From Liquidambar formosana (lineage: Eukaryota; Streptophyta; Magnoliopsida; Saxifragales; Altingiaceae), in contig CM077822.1 of the NCBI GenBank assembly GCA_039720395.1, positions 26,078,399-26,142,398 on the forward strand: 64,000 nt of DNA, read 5' to 3'. A program made the translations under genes and the position numbers. Below are positions 11,721-24,451 of the stretch, in pieces; within the stretch, counting starts at the first letter, position 1, and the number at the start of each line of letters is the position of its first letter. The notes below the pieces were generated by a model. The model saw nothing but the letters and a program-made list of their open reading frames with translations, ran no database searches and was not told the origin of the DNA.

Positions 11721-13784
11721 TGTAGACACCCCATTTTCATCCTCTAATTCCACACCTTTCCACCTTAGGAGCATTATCACATGTAGAAAATTACATCATT
11801 TTGGCACCAAAACCTTCTTAGTTAGACTCTATACATCCCAAAGAATCCATTAGTATCTAGGGTTCAATTTGGTTAAGTCTTAAGAACTTTTGCAACTTAG
11901 AGGGCATTTATGTCATTTCACTTGCATAATTCTTATTTGATATCCAATTCTCACCAAATTCATCCTAGGATAATCCTAATGACCTTAGGATGTCATTTGT
12001 AGGCTTGGTTTAAAGTTTGGTATGGTTTGGAATTGGTTTGGTTAGGGATGGTCCATAGTGTGCAAGGTTGAGGTCCATTTGTCGGTTTTCTTTAAAATTG
12101 ACTTCTAATTCAATCCCAATTTTTAAACTAATGGCCACATTGGTGTTAATTGAGCTTTAATTAATATTTTAAAATGAATAAAATGATTTCTAAAAGGATT
12201 TGGTCACAAGTATGGATCAATTGGAAAACAAACCCTTATTTTATCCTTAATTGCATTTCGGACCCCGGTGAACCGTATTTGCTTGGTTTATGGCCAATTG
12301 ACCCATTGTAGATCAATGTTGACTTAATTTGAGTCTTAATATGTGGGAAATTTAATTAAAACATTGTGCAAAAAGAATGGATGAATCTGGACTTAAAATG
12401 AGTAAGATTCGTCCAAAATATGCTTTAAAACCAAATTTCGTATTTTTACCATAACTTTTGACTCGGAAGTCAGATTTGGATAAAATTGGTCTTTTTGAAA
12501 AGGTATTTTAAATCTCTACAACTTTGTGTCTAATGTAAAATTTCCAATTCCCATGTTTTCATGCCATAAAGGGCCAAACAGCCAGTGAGGTGTCCACTTG
12601 GTCATCAATCCTTATCCTTTTAATTTTTTGGCTTTATCTCTTAAACTAATCTGGATTTTTCCAATCTTTTTGATAAATTTGATAATTATCACTTAGATTT
12701 GAGATAAATGTCATCTCTTAAGATTGATTTTAGGCCATTGGATCATCCTTAGCTAGATTAAATCCAAACCATCCATTCCACCCACTTTTCACTATAAATA
12801 GGGGTCCTCCCTTCATTCATTCTACATTAAGTCTTAGTAGAGTATTCCTAAGCAAATGAAGAGCTTGAGTTCTTGAGTGTGGGGTGAACATTCCTATTAG
12901 TATCCTTTCACTTGAGACTCATTCTAAGAAGAGCTTGGCTCAATAGTTAGTGGGGAACATTCCAATTAGTACCCTCTAGCTTGCAACCCATTCTGAAGCT
13001 TGAAGGCACGAAAGCTCTACCCGACTTGTGACTCCTTCCCTTGAAGCCATCATAAAGCTTGGAAAGCGTCGAAACTCTACCCGATTTTTGACTTAACAAC
13101 CCCAAGGTTGCAAACAGAACTCTACTTCAGTTCTGTCAGGTATAATTTCTAAACTCCATTGCTGTGATGTAGTTATTTATGTGATGATGCATGCTCCCAT
13201 GAGTTTTATTATTCATAGGATTTTATTAGAGTTTTGATGCTAAATCAAACAAGTTTCTAAACTAAAGTTGTTTGTTTCAAAGTGAGTTGTTTTTCAAAAA
13301 TAAGTGTTTGATTATGGATTGGATTCTAATAGAGTCCTACGAGGAGTGAAACTCTCTCCCCAATATGTTTGTTCGAACTACGTGGACTTTAATCTTCGTT
13401 AGAAGTACGTAGGCCGCTCACTTGAGCCCAAGTCCAACTTAGCTTAGTTTTTATCTTTTAATTTTCATAATTTTTAGTTATTGCATGGTTAAAATTAATT
13501 AAGCCCAATCAATAAATGAGACCGATTTATCGGGCAAAATGGGTGCCTATGGGCCATAGCTTAGAACCTTCCCATTTCATAACCTAACCCCCGAATCCTC
13601 ATTTTTGGTTCAAGACTTGCCTATTTTCCATTAATGGAGTCAAACTTGTTTTTATAAAACAAATTTTTTAGTGGTTTCCTCGTACCCTAAAAATGAGGTG
13701 GCGACTCCTTTATTTTTTGAAAACCCCTTTTAAGAGTGGAAACAGAAACTCGATTTCCCCCCGAGTCGATTTCTGGCGTCCACA
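11721..13784. mobile_element. Solo LTR, family Y (2.06 kb)
   Basis: It begins tgtagacaccccatttt and ends gatttctggcgtccaca. It is flanked by cattt (11716-11720) and cattc (13785-13789), a 5-bp duplication with one mismatch. Removing it rejoins the two halves of the transposon gene into one continuous homologous reading (GVPI, then TAIFFEGG), which independently confirms the insertion. A tataaata box lies at 12793-12800. No internal coding is present. A gypsy-class LTR is likely. Confidence 0.82.
12793..12800 (+). promoter_or_regulatory. TATA box of LTR-Y
   Basis: tataaata in the sequence cactataaataggggtcc lies near the middle of the LTR, where a U3 promoter is expected. It indicates sense direction to the right. 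Confidence 0.5.
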
Positions 13785-14817
13785 CATTCCTACTGCAATC
13801 TTCTTTGAGGGAGGAGTTTAAGTTCCTTTCTCTCCCCTTCTAGTATGTTTTCTTGATTACTATAGGTTTGTTCCTACCCAACTCGGGTTGAACGCCTTTA
13901 GGATCATCTCTAGAATGGATGCGCTGAATAAGGCCTTGGGGAGCAACCTTAGGCTTATGGAGATTTTTCACCACTACAAACTGATCCCTCACAAGGGTAA
14001 AGTAAACAATTACCTTTCCCTTCGAGTCGGGAAAGAACTTTTAGTCACCCACATTATAGACTCAAACCCTATGGTTGCTAACCACATAATATTTGTTTAT
14101 GGGAATGTTGATGAGAGCATTTCAGGACAAACTATTAAGTGCCCCCGCAAAAGCAGGAAGTCTTGTGAGTATTAGTTCACTCTTGCTTTTCAATTCTTAC
14201 TGTAGCTTCTACTTCTTCAGTTTCTAATTTTGATCTTGATTTTCTATGCAGTTCAGGGCATTAACTGTCCTTCGGGGGATATTAATTTTGATGATCTAAA
14301 CACCATGCTGAACTACCAGAGAAGCCAGACTTGTTGTGTTGCTCATGAGCTTCTCAACTACTATCCTCGGAACAAACTTTCACCATTGCCAATTTGCTTT
14401 ATTGGGAGAGCGAGGAGTCTAAAGAAGAATTTCTTTTAGAAGATCCACAAGAGGTGATGTTAGAATTGAAGGAGATGAGTGAAGAAGAAGGATAAGAAGA
14501 AGAAGAAGCAAAAGCAGAAGCAGAAGCAGAAGCAGAAGAGACTGTTTCTGATAGGGTTGCCCTAAAGGGGAGGGCTCCTTTTGTGATCTCCTCCAGTTCT
14601 GAGTCTGAGGGTTCCAATTCGGGGGACCCTATCTTAGGCGATGGACAAGAAAGGCTCCAATCCCACTCCCCCTCCAACAAAGAAACAGAAGGTCACCTCG
14701 GGGGGAAACAGTCTCAAAGGAAACTAGTCCTAAATCTAAGGGCTCTAGTGGCTCAGCTTGGCCAACAGACAATCCCTCCCTAGAATCCTCCAAGTGTTAG
14801 GAAGGAGTCTAGCCCAA

Positions 14818-16244
14818 TGTCACACCCCATTTTTGCCACTATAGCTAGAAGTCATCATGTTATGTAGATTTTTGTTTCACTTTTTGAGTCCAGACTATTG
14901 CATTAGGTTTTTATGGCATTAAGGATAATGCATATGAATTTTGGTTCGATTTGGAGGAAGTTTCAATAGTCAATTAGAGATTTTGTGACTTTAAGGGCAT
15001 TATTGTCTTTTAAGCCATATCTTTTCTATTTGACCTTGAAATGATCTCCAAGTTGTCAATTAGAGTTCATATTGGTACATAGGAGGTATTCATAGGTTCA
15101 ATTCGATGAATTGATGGCTAAGAATTAATTTGGTTCATAATGGTTCAAGTTGGCTAAAAAACCCTATCTTGGCTAACTCAAGTCGGCTCATAATTATCAC
15201 TAAATTCTTCCTTATTTGACTTTAATTAGTCTTAATTTCATTCCTAAAGTTGTTTTAAAAGGTTGAATTTTAAATTGGAAAGCATTTGGTGCAATCCTGT
15301 GTGCAAACCTAAGTTTTGCGATGGTAGTGCATAGCGGTTAACTATCTTTGTAAAACCTATCCATCTACCCATGGTTAAGGATTTTTGCCCTAAAATCATT
15401 AAAAATGTGTTCCTTTTCAAAGCACGGTCATTTTGGCTTTTGTTTCATCAAATCGGACTTTGTTTGACTCCCGAAATACTTTTAGAAGGCGAAGAAGTGC
15501 AAAAATGGCAATTGCTGACTGTGCCCTCGGCTGACCACCTAGGGTTGGGCGGCTAGTTGCCTAGGCCAAGGTGTCTAGCCACCCAGCCCCAAGTGGTCAC
15601 CCGAGGTACTCCGCCATTTTTTAGGGTTTTTGCGATTTTCTTCAATTTTTGACTTATTTTTCCGCCTCCTCAAGTCTTTCCTTCTAATTTTTTGGTAGGT
15701 TTGAGTGTTTTAAGCCCAAGAGAGGCTCTAATAGCTCTTGGATCATTATTTAATAAATTAATCTTTTCCATTGATTTTGGGGAGCTGATCCTTATAAATA
15801 CCTAGCTATGTTTAGCCCTAAGGAGGCACTTCTTACACACTTGAGACCTAGAAACTAAGAGAAAGAGAGAAAATTTTCTGAGAAAGAATGTTGTGTGTAT
15901 AAGAGAGAAGGACAAGGAGGAGTTCTATAACCCTAGCAAAAGAGGAGAAAGAGTTATCTTCGAGGTTCTACAAGAGGTAATGCATCTAACCCTAAAAACT
16001 AGAAATTAAGGTTTATCTTTTTCATGAAAGCTTTATTGCATGCTTTTGCTATGATTATTATCATGAGTTGATGCTTTTGTTAGTTAATATACATGATATT
16101 AATGATATTCATGATAGTTTGAGCATGTTTAAGGGTTGGTTCATATGTTATTATGCATAATTGTGAGATTAAGGTTTCTATTATCCTTATTTCATGTAAG
16201 TTTTATATAGCATGTTTAGCATAGCTTTTTAAGTTGTTGCTCAT
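14818..16244. mobile_element. LTR-X copy B, left part
   Basis: It starts tgtcacacccc, like copy A, and follows it block by block: tgcatagcggttaac, then the TATA box at 15793-15800, then ttagttaatatacatgat. It is interrupted at 16244 by a nested 5.1-kb LTR and resumes at 21385. It is preceded by cccaa (14813-14817), but no matching duplication is found at the far end, so the unit is rearranged. Confidence 0.72.
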
Positions 16245-19200
16245 TGTCGCTACCCTAAAAAAGGAAAATGGATTTTTCCTAAGATGGGATGACCCTCGGG
16301 GTCCTCCGTTCTGTACTGGGTGTGTGTTGAGTTCATTTCAAGGGTGCCTTGACAGGCTCAGGCATGCAAAGCATATCTAGAATAATCAAGGCTATGGAGT
16401 CGCCACCAATCAGGGGTTTAAGGATGCGATTGGACATCTTATGGTTAATTAGAAAATGGGGTCATCTGAGATCCCAAAATAGGTCCATTTGAGGCTTTAC
16501 TATCAATAGGTCCATCTGAGGGCCTACTGGAAAATTGAATGACTCCTAGTGGTCTGTGAGACTAAAGATTAAGGGTAAAAGGGTTTGGTTATGAGTGGAG
16601 AAGGTGTAAGGCACCCCACATCGCCTGTTGGCGTCCAACGGTTCCCGATTTTGACAATGTTTCTGATTAAAATCCCATTTGGTATTGTTGATTTCCTATA
16701 CGAATAATTTGACGTGGGATACCCTTTTGAAGGGTGGTAAATTTTGTTATTTTGAAAAGAGATCCTTAAAGGCATTGGAACAAAGTCTTTTGAAAGTGTT
16801 GATATTTGGGAAAGTACGCCTTAAGGTTTTGTAAATGAAAACCTTTTGAAAAAATCACAAATTCACCTTCCTTCTCATAGGTATCTTAGATCAAATTAAT
16901 TAACTCCTAAAGGGACGTACCCCTATCTTGTGGTGGTAAAAATCAATTCTTTCACAAAAGGATGGAAATGAAAATGACGTGATTCCATTTTTAAATAATT
17001 AATTCCAAGTGCGAGTCTATTTTAGATTCTTAGAGAACTCGAGACTTTTGAAGTCAAAGGTATGGATAGAGAAAAGGATACTTTTTGAAAGCATTTAAAA
17101 GAAAGGGGATGTTCTTTTTGAAGAGCAAAATAGTTTTTTGAAAATAGGGTTCCTTTTGAAGGAAGAGAAATGTGTTTTAGTTGAAAAGGGAGCACTTTTG
17201 AAGTGTAAGGGAATTCTATTTATGAAAGTGAAACTTTATGATTCCTAATCCCAACTAAAAGGGGGATCCTGCATGGAATGATGGTTTTGGAAAATTGACT
17301 TCAGGTGGTAGAAAGATGTTTTTGGAAAGAAGGCATGCACCTTTTTAATAAAAAGATTTATTCGAGTCTTTCTTGGAATGAACTCGTCAATTAAAACCTT
17401 TGTGCACTCATCGAGAGTTTTGAAAGTATTTCTTTGTAAATGATGCGTGCGTTAACAACTTGCTTGATGACAAGAAACTCTTTTTTGAATTATGAAGTCA
17501 AAATCTTTATTTAATAAAGATGATAATGTTGTAAAAAATGATTAGCAGGAAAATGGTCCCACACAAGTATGAACATAACCTTTTTGAAAGCTAAGCCTTT
17601 TAGCGGGGATTTGAGATGTAAAGAATCACCTTCAATTCTAAAAGACTTTCCTTTGGAAAAGTACTTGGGGCTTTTGAAGCATAAAATGGCTAGGAGGAAT
17701 TTAAATCCAATTTTGGTGCGCACTTGAATTAATTGGATAAAAATGTAATCAACTAAATCTCGAAAAGGATTGGAATTTTACCACGTAACATAGGGACACG
17801 CAGGAGTTCCTGGATTCTAGGTAGGGTTATTCATTGGAATCTGGAGGGTCAATTGATTATATCCATTTTATAGTGATAAACTATTATGCTAGGGACAAGT
17901 TTTAGGCATTTGATGCTATAAACTTTTATCCATAGCATGACAGTTTACCTCAAGGCCTCAATTAAACTATATTCGCATGGGAATAGAATTAAAACACCAC
18001 ATAGCATGATATTTCAAGATAAACATATCGAAAATGTCAAAAGATACATAAACATAATCAACCTTGACAAGGTTTGGAATTCATGAATGCAATGTTTATT
18101 GCTTTGATAAGCACAAGTATATGTACATAAAATAAAAGGGTTAAGTGACCACAAAATGAAAAGTGCTCAAACATAGGGGCAAAAGAGTCGCAACAACCAT
18201 AACCCGAAGTAGTGAAAAGCCATAGCCTCTAAATAAAGTGGTAAATAAAGCAGCAAATAAATAAAAGTTGAAAATGTACAAGCGATGAGGCAAAGGGTCG
18301 CGACGACCACAACCCAGAGGGTAGCAAAAAGCCGTAGCTTCTAAAGTAAATAAAATGAAAATGAGAACAATAATTTTGAATGAATATGTTCAAGTCCTTG
18401 CATTTGTCTATTTATCCAAGCATGGGGATATTCAATTAAGTCCAAGAGACTCTACGGTAAAATGGGAATTTATTTTATGTTTAAGTTTATTATGATTACC
18501 AACAAGGAAACAAGAAAAGGTTGGTATAAACAATATGCATGCATGTATGAACCTAACCTTGCAAAATTTGATTTTGCTTAAACATCATTTCAACCTTTTG
18601 ATATGCTTAACTTTCCATTTCACACATCACAAATGCAAGCTCACATGCCATAAAAGAGAATAAAAATGGGTGCTAGTAACCTATTGAAGTGGTTTGCGTG
18701 CAAAAGGTGGTTTAGGGTCTCCCTGCCTTTAACCCACCATATAGGACTTTAATCCCTTCACGACACGTGTTAGGAAGTCCATGTACATACTCGGGCAAAG
18801 ATAGGGAGGGTGACAATCACATACTGAGGCTTCAATGAATAACTATCAATAGAGAATTTAAGAAAGCTTAAAAATGAATTTGCAAAAGGAAGCTCACCTG
18901 TATTGGTGGTTTTCACCTTAGCTTTGATTGATGTAGCTTTGAATGCTCCTTTGCTAGCTTTGAAAACCCTTCTTTGAGATGCTCTTTGAATGTTCCAAGT
19001 GTGCTTGGATGGTGGTTGAACTTAAGGCTTTGACAACTTGAGGAGGTTTAATGCATGAGTGCATGCATTGAGGTGAATTTTTGGGAGGAATTTAGTGGAG
19101 TAGTGAGAGGTTTTGTATGAGGATTTTGTAGTATATGGAATGGGATTGGATTAGAGCAAGAAGGGTTAGTGCTCTTGGGTAGAAATGGTTAGGGATTTGA

Positions 19201-19929
19201 AGTATATAGGAGATGGATATAGGATGGAAAGGTTAGGATGTAATAATATATACCTAATGAATAAAAATGTGAACTATTTATAGGAAAAATTGGACTTTTA
19301 GGGGTAAAATGGTCATTTGGAAGGGCATTATGGTCACATGGGACATGGAGGGCATTTGGGAATTGTTTGGTGAAGGAAATACCTCATTTGATGAGGACAA
19401 AATGGTCCAAATGTGGCAAAAGGGCAATCTGCCTAGGCAGATTATCTACGCTAGCTTGGTAGGCGTGGGCCCAAGTCCCATCCATGCAGCAGGGTGGCTG
19501 TACAGCCGAAAGCAAGATTTACCTACGCTGGCATGGCCAGGCACATTTATCCCACATTTGTGATGATTTCTCATCATGACTCATGGGAACTAGTGATTCT
19601 CGGTTAGTGGGCCTTATCTGATGAGGTAGGGCCACTGAGGTGGACCAGGAATGGTGGTTCGCCCTACTGTGGGGTCGTACAATCGTGTGATCGTGTTCGA
19701 TCAACGATCGGATGGATTCTGATCGTTGATTTTGAATGGGGATTGAAACCTTAGGTCCTTAAACTTGGTTTAGGACTAAAAGGTGGAGTGTGTACCCTCT
19801 AAGGTGAGATCGAATGGTCCGGATGCGAGCATGATGCTTATAGGGCTTTGTGATTAGGGTTTTGTTGATTGCGAGTCGAATGAGGCTCGATCTTCGATCA
19901 AATGGCCTTGTTTTGATCTTAAGGGATTA

Positions 19930-21180
19930 AATTGAAGATCCAACGGCTGGATTAACCATTGGATGAGAAATAGTGAGAAATCAAACAACCCAAAGTTGTA
20001 TTAGGGGTTTGATTTAGGGGATTTTGGGGATCAGAGGTTTGTGCCCTCTGATTCTCAATCAGATGGTCCTAGACCACTCTATGAATATTGAATTGAAGAT
20101 CCGACGATTGGATTGACCATCAGATCAAAGATTGTGTGAAATCGAACTACCTAATGCCATGTTAGGGGTTTGATTTGGGCATTTTTGGGGATCAGAGGGT
20201 TTGTGCCCTTTGATTCCCAATCAGACGGTCCTAGATCATTCTAGGAATATTGAATTAAAGATCCAGCTGTTGGATTGACCATCGGATCAAAGATTGTGTG
20301 AAATCGAGCCATCTAATGCCGTGTTAGGGTTCAATTTGGGGGTTTTGGGGATCGAAAGGTTTATGCCATCTGATTCCCAAACAGATGGTCCTAGAACACT
20401 CTAGGAATATTGAATTGAAGATTCGACGGTTGGATTGGCCATCGAATCAGAGATTGTGAGAAATTAAACCATTTAATGCTGTGTTAGGGGTTCGATTTGG
20501 GGGTTTTGGGGATCGGAGGGTTTGTGCCCTCTGATTCCCAATCAGATGGTCCTAGACCACTCTAGAAACATTAAATTGAAGATCCGACAGTTGGATTGAC
20601 CATTAGATCAGAGATTGTTGGAAATCAAACCACCCAATGCCGTGTTAGGGGTTCGATTTAGGGTTTTTGGGGATCGGAGGGTTTGTGCCCTCTGATTTCC
20701 AATCAAATGGTCCTAGACCACTCTAGGAACATTGAATTGAAGATCCGATGGTTGGATTGACCATTGGATCAGAGATTGTGGGAAATCGAACCACCCAATG
20801 CCGTGGTAGGGGTTCGATTTGGGGGTTTTGGGGATCGGAGGGTTTGTGCCCTCTGATTCCCAATCAGATGGTCCTAGACCACTCTAGGAATATTGAATTG
20901 ATGATCCGACGGTCGGATTGACTATTGGATCAAGGATTGTGGGAAATCGAACCACTTAGGGCTGTGTTAGGGGTTCAATTTGGGCATTTTGGGCATCGAA
21001 GGGTTTGTGCCCTCTGATTCCTAATCAGATGGTCCTAGACTACTCTAGGAATATTGATTTGAAGATCCGATGGTCAATCAATGGTCAGTCGGTTGGATTG
21101 ACCATCGGATCAAGGATTGTGGGAAATCGAACCACCCAATGCTGTGTTAGGGGTTCGATTTGGGGTTTTCGGGCATTATA
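19930..21180. repeat. Tandem array, about 7.5 copies of a ~161-bp unit
   Basis: The phrase (a/c)ggtcctaga recurs near 20062, 20224, 20384, 20546, 20706, 20867 and 21027, a spacing of 160-162 bp. Each unit also holds gattgaccat, gaaatcgaacca and gtgttaggggttcga, with ggatcggagggtttgtgccc. Units differ by scattered substitutions. A partial degenerate unit opens the array, and a short insert (near 21072) marks the last one. The array lies wholly inside LTR-Z and has no reading frame. Confidence 0.9.
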
Positions 21181-21203
21181 TCCATTCCTTGCCCTAGGGC
21201 CTT

Positions 21204-21296
21204 GATTATATTCACCTTGTCCCACCCAATGCTGTGTTAGGGGTTCGATTTGGGGAGATGCCTTACCCTTGTGGGTGGGACAAGGTGAATATAATC
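21204..21296. repeat. Perfect 25-bp inverted repeat beside the tandem array
   Basis: The arm at 21204-21228 starts gattatattcaccttg and ends tcccaccca. It is the exact reverse complement of 21272-21296. The 43-nt loop holds a leftover of the tandem unit (gctgtgttaggggttcga). An RNA or single strand copied from here could fold into a strong hairpin. Confidence 0.85.
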
Positions 21297-21384
21297 AGGT
21301 ACCAAGTGTGTCCGACCTAATTATACTGCTGATGGGTTAATCGATTTTTTCCGGAGGCGGCCCAGCAAATTTTGGGTGTCTACA

Positions 21385-23787
21385 CGCATCATGGTTGTTC
21401 TATATATGTTACATGTAGTTGAATCATGCTAGGTTTGCATTCATGTAGTGGATTTTCTAGGGTTTTTGGAGACATTATCCTTTTATAAGAATAATTATCC
21501 TTTTTAGAGAGTAAAGTTTTGCATAAAGGTGTTCGGGAGTGTGTTTAAGCATGCCATCACTTCTAATATATTATAAAGTATATATTTTACGTAGGATATG
21601 TCGATAGAATCTTCATACGGGGTGATTTTTACATGAAATTATCTTAAGATAATTTTACTTAAGGAAGCTCGCTGTAAGAAGGCCCCTTTTTCATGTTTTA
21701 CATAAAACACAATATTTTTTACTTGAGTTTGCTTTGTTTTCATGCTTAATGATTATATTTGATATTCTCATGATTATTAGGGTCTTTTTGCATATTTTTC
21801 ATAGTTTTTTGTGCATGTATTTTAGGTTATTGCATATAGGAGCATATAAGGGTTTCATTGTTCCATGATTTTTGTTATTAACATGATTATTGGGATGGTT
21901 TAGTGCCTTAATAGTTTCTATCCAGATTTCTCCATTATTACTTTGGTATTGTTTTTATTTTTTGGTAAGTTTGAGTTCCTTGAGCTCCAAGTGAGTCAAT
22001 AACAACCCTTGAATTAATTTTTAGGGTTTTAATCCTAGCCATTGATTTACCCTACCTAAACCCTATAAATACCCCACTATATTTCAGCATTAGGGGAGCC
22101 ACTTTTATGCATTAAACGTAAGTTCTAAAAGAGAGTAAGAGAGATAGTTTCAAAGGAGAGCTGGATCTCTTGTAGGAGGCTTGAAGAGAGTTGTTTCAAG
22201 TTGTTCAAAAGAGAAGGAGATCGAGAGTCTCTACAGCAATAAAGAAGGCTTTACTTAAGGTATACCTTTCTCTTTTAATGCTGAAATTAGGGTTTTGTTT
22301 AGGATAGTTCTATTGCATGTTAAAGTTTGAATTTTTATCATGTATTAATGCTTTAGTTAGTTAATATACATGATTTAAATGCTGTTCATGATGAATTTTG
22401 CATATTTTAGATTTATTCTATAGGATTTAATGCATAGTTGTGATTTTAGGGTTTCCATTATCCTTATTTTGGGTAAGTTTCATATAGCATGCTAGGTTAG
22501 GATTTTTGAGTTGTTTCTTTTCATGGTTGTTATATATATTATGCATGTAGAATAATCATGATAAGTGTTGCATTCATGTAGTGGATTTCTAGGGTTTTTG
22601 GAGACATTATCTTCTTGCAAGGATAATTATCCTTTTTAGAGTATAGGGTTTTACATGGCGGTATTATATCATCTTCTTTGACTTGAAATTGCTTTATTTT
22701 CATGTTTAATGAGGTTGTATGATATTCCCATGATCATTAGGGTCTTTTTTCATATATATATATATATATGTTTTTATAGTTTTTATGTATGTTAGTTGAG
22801 TCATAGTATTAGAGTTGCATTAGGGTTTATATTTATTCATTATTTGTGTTATTTGTATGATTAGTGGATGAATTTAGGCTTTAATATAATTCTATCCAGA
22901 TTTGTATATTATTATTTTTGAATGGTTTGGAGCATGTGGAAGGGTGCAAATAGGTGTGGTAATTACCTTATTGCAAATAAGGTTGCTATATATTGCTCAA
23001 TTTTGCTATTGCTTGGAGTAAATTATACAAAGTAAGTAGGGTATGAAAGTGCCCTAATTTTCTTTCCTTAATCTTTCCCTTCTCCCTTTTAGGGTTATTT
23101 CTTAATAGGGATTTATGGTAATTATTAGAAGTTTCCTTATAAAAAAAAGTTTCATTTTTATTCAAAGTTTCCATCTTTTGGAAGTTACCTAATTTCTAAA
23201 ATTCCAAACTTCGTTTATTTATCACACTTTCCATCTTTTAATAAGGAAATTTACGGTTTTTACCATAGGTTCATATTAGGTTATAACCCTATTCTATTTG
23301 AACTACGTGGACATCAATCCATATATTTCTATGCATGGTACGTAGGCGTTTTGAGGTTCAAGTCCACCCTAAGATCCAAGTATCCTAGGTTTTATTTTCT
23401 TTCCTTTTTTCTATTATTTTCTTTTTATTTGCTCTACGTGAATGAATAGATGGAATATACGATATACATGCAACATTTGATGTGATGATATTTGCTAATT
23501 TGTGAGTGAAAAGACTTTAATTTAGCCCAAATAAACTAAGAGACCGATTAGGGTGGCATGGGTGCCTATAAGCTTTGCCTAGAACCTTCCCATGTCATCA
23601 CTTAGTTTTTAAATCCCTAGTTTCTTTGGTTTTCAAAAAACTAGTTTTTGCCCATCCATTTTTAAACATGGAGTCATTCAACTGTTTTTCTTAAAACAAA
23701 GAGGCTTTTAGGGTTTTCCTTGTTTCCTTTAAAAAATAAGGTGGCAACTCCCTTTTCAATCACGTGGGCCACTTTTCGGGGTTCGCA
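21385..23787. mobile_element. LTR-X copies B and C fused head to tail
   Basis: From 21385 to about 21955 the sequence continues copy B. Near 21955 it jumps back to an earlier LTR position (tttttggtaagtttgagttc, equal to about 8068 in copy A). It then runs through the TATA box at 22064-22071 to the LTR end gtgggccacttttcggggttcgca at 23787. The segment catgtagtggat(t)ttctagg therefore occurs twice (near 21440 and 22575). This is a partial tandem duplication, best explained by unequal recombination. No coding was recognised. Confidence 0.7.
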
Positions 23788-24075
23788 TCGTGATTGGAAT
23801 GTAGTGGCATATGATTGTCAATCGGTTAGCTAGATCTAAGGAATTGAGGTACCTAAGGCTGTGCTAGGCAAATGATTGTGATTTGCAACAGTTCTGAACT
23901 TGTGCCGGTCCCCTATCTGGAGATGTGGAAATTGGTTTTGAGGAAATGTATCCCTGTGACCTGAGTGGGACATTGTGAGAAAAATCAAATTTCGGGTGTG
24001 TCCAGCCTATTCTTGGTGTCAATGGGATTATCGGTTTTGTTTGGAGGCAGCGCTACAAAATTTAGGTGTCTACAG
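23788..24075. mobile_element. 3' fragment of an LTR-Z relative
   Basis: The final ~85 bp (gtgtgtcc, then gggttat/gggatta, ggaggc, ggtgtctaca) aligns with the last ~85 bp of LTR-Z at about 21307-21384. The 5' part is missing and is replaced by the LTR-X fusion. Confidence 0.55.
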
Positions 24076-24451
24076 CTGCCCCTCTTTGTTTGGTTCTGCT
24101 TGGGAGATACCAAACAAAAATTGAATGACACCCTCCTTATTTTGTTAGGACAATGATGAGTATTGTGAGGTACGGGTAGAGTCTACAGAATTGTATTCTC
24201 AAACAAGCCTGAGTTTATAGGTTTTGGAAAGGGGGAATCTAGGAATGCAGATTTTAGCAACTGTGGCATCAAGATTGGAATGCATATTATAGCAACTGCA
24301 GTGTCAAGATGAAATGCAGATTATAGCAACTACGGCGTCAGGATTGATAGTTTTAAGCCATCGTGGGCTAAGGGCTTGTTTGAGGGATTCAATCTCTTGG
24401 ACAAGCCCAGACGGACAGATTTTGGTGGAGGTGCAATTTTGGCATTTTCTT
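24076..24451. repeat. Element-derived DNA with a 3-copy ~35-bp tandem repeat
   Basis: Three units built on (g/a)aatgcag/tat(t/a)ttagcaact(g)...tcaagat lie at about 24241-24345. The flanking gctgcccctctttg follows directly after the LTR end. There is no convincing ORF; this is probably the interior of a decayed retroelement. Confidence 0.5.

Larger units (their letters stand above)
11578..14783 (+). pseudogene. Broken 'putative gypsy-type transposon' protein gene
   Basis: A reading frame opens at 11578 (MTTYQLKDQTHKIAHFRALY). It is interrupted by the solo LTR at 11721-13784 and resumes with IFFEGGV, then VPFSPLLVCFLDYYRFVPTQ, and NAFRI followed at 13915 by MDALNKALGSNLRLMEIFHH. The order (FFEGG, PFSPLL, FLDYY, PTQLGLNAFRI, YKLIPHKGKVNNY) matches the plant 'putative gypsy type transposon' domain (Pfam Transposase_28). 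At least one frameshift (near 11699) and one in-frame stop (after FFEGGV) disable it. A GT-AG intron is likely at about 14166-14251. An acidic and Lys/Ser-rich tail follows to about 14783. It is not expected to make protein. Confidence 0.7.
16245..21384. mobile_element. Nested long LTR, family Z (5.1 kb)
   Basis: It begins tgtcgctaccc and ends ttttgggtgtctaca. The 5-bp flanks are ctcat (16240-16244) and cgcat (21385-21389), with one mismatch. LTR-X copy B sequence continues on both sides: ttgttgctcat, then catcatggttgttctatat, as in copy C. No gag or pol coding was found despite the length, and the termini belong to one LTR, so this is best read as a solo LTR. LTRs near 5 kb with internal tandem repeats are typical of Ogre/Tat-type gypsy elements; that assignment is inference. 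A short relative of its 3' end is at 23788-24075. Confidence 0.7.

Noticed and set aside
14399..14680. 93-codon minus-strand Ser/Ala-rich frame
   Set aside because: It is antisense to the acidic repeat tail of the transposon pseudogene and arises from an agaagcagaagc-type repeat.
19930..21180. CRISPR-like array
   Set aside because: The ~161-bp units are contiguous and there are no short repeats separating unique spacers; this is plant retroelement DNA.
16245..21384. Full-length LTR retrotransposon
   Set aside because: I looked for gag, protease, RT and integrase motifs on both strands and saw none; the ends fit one long LTR.
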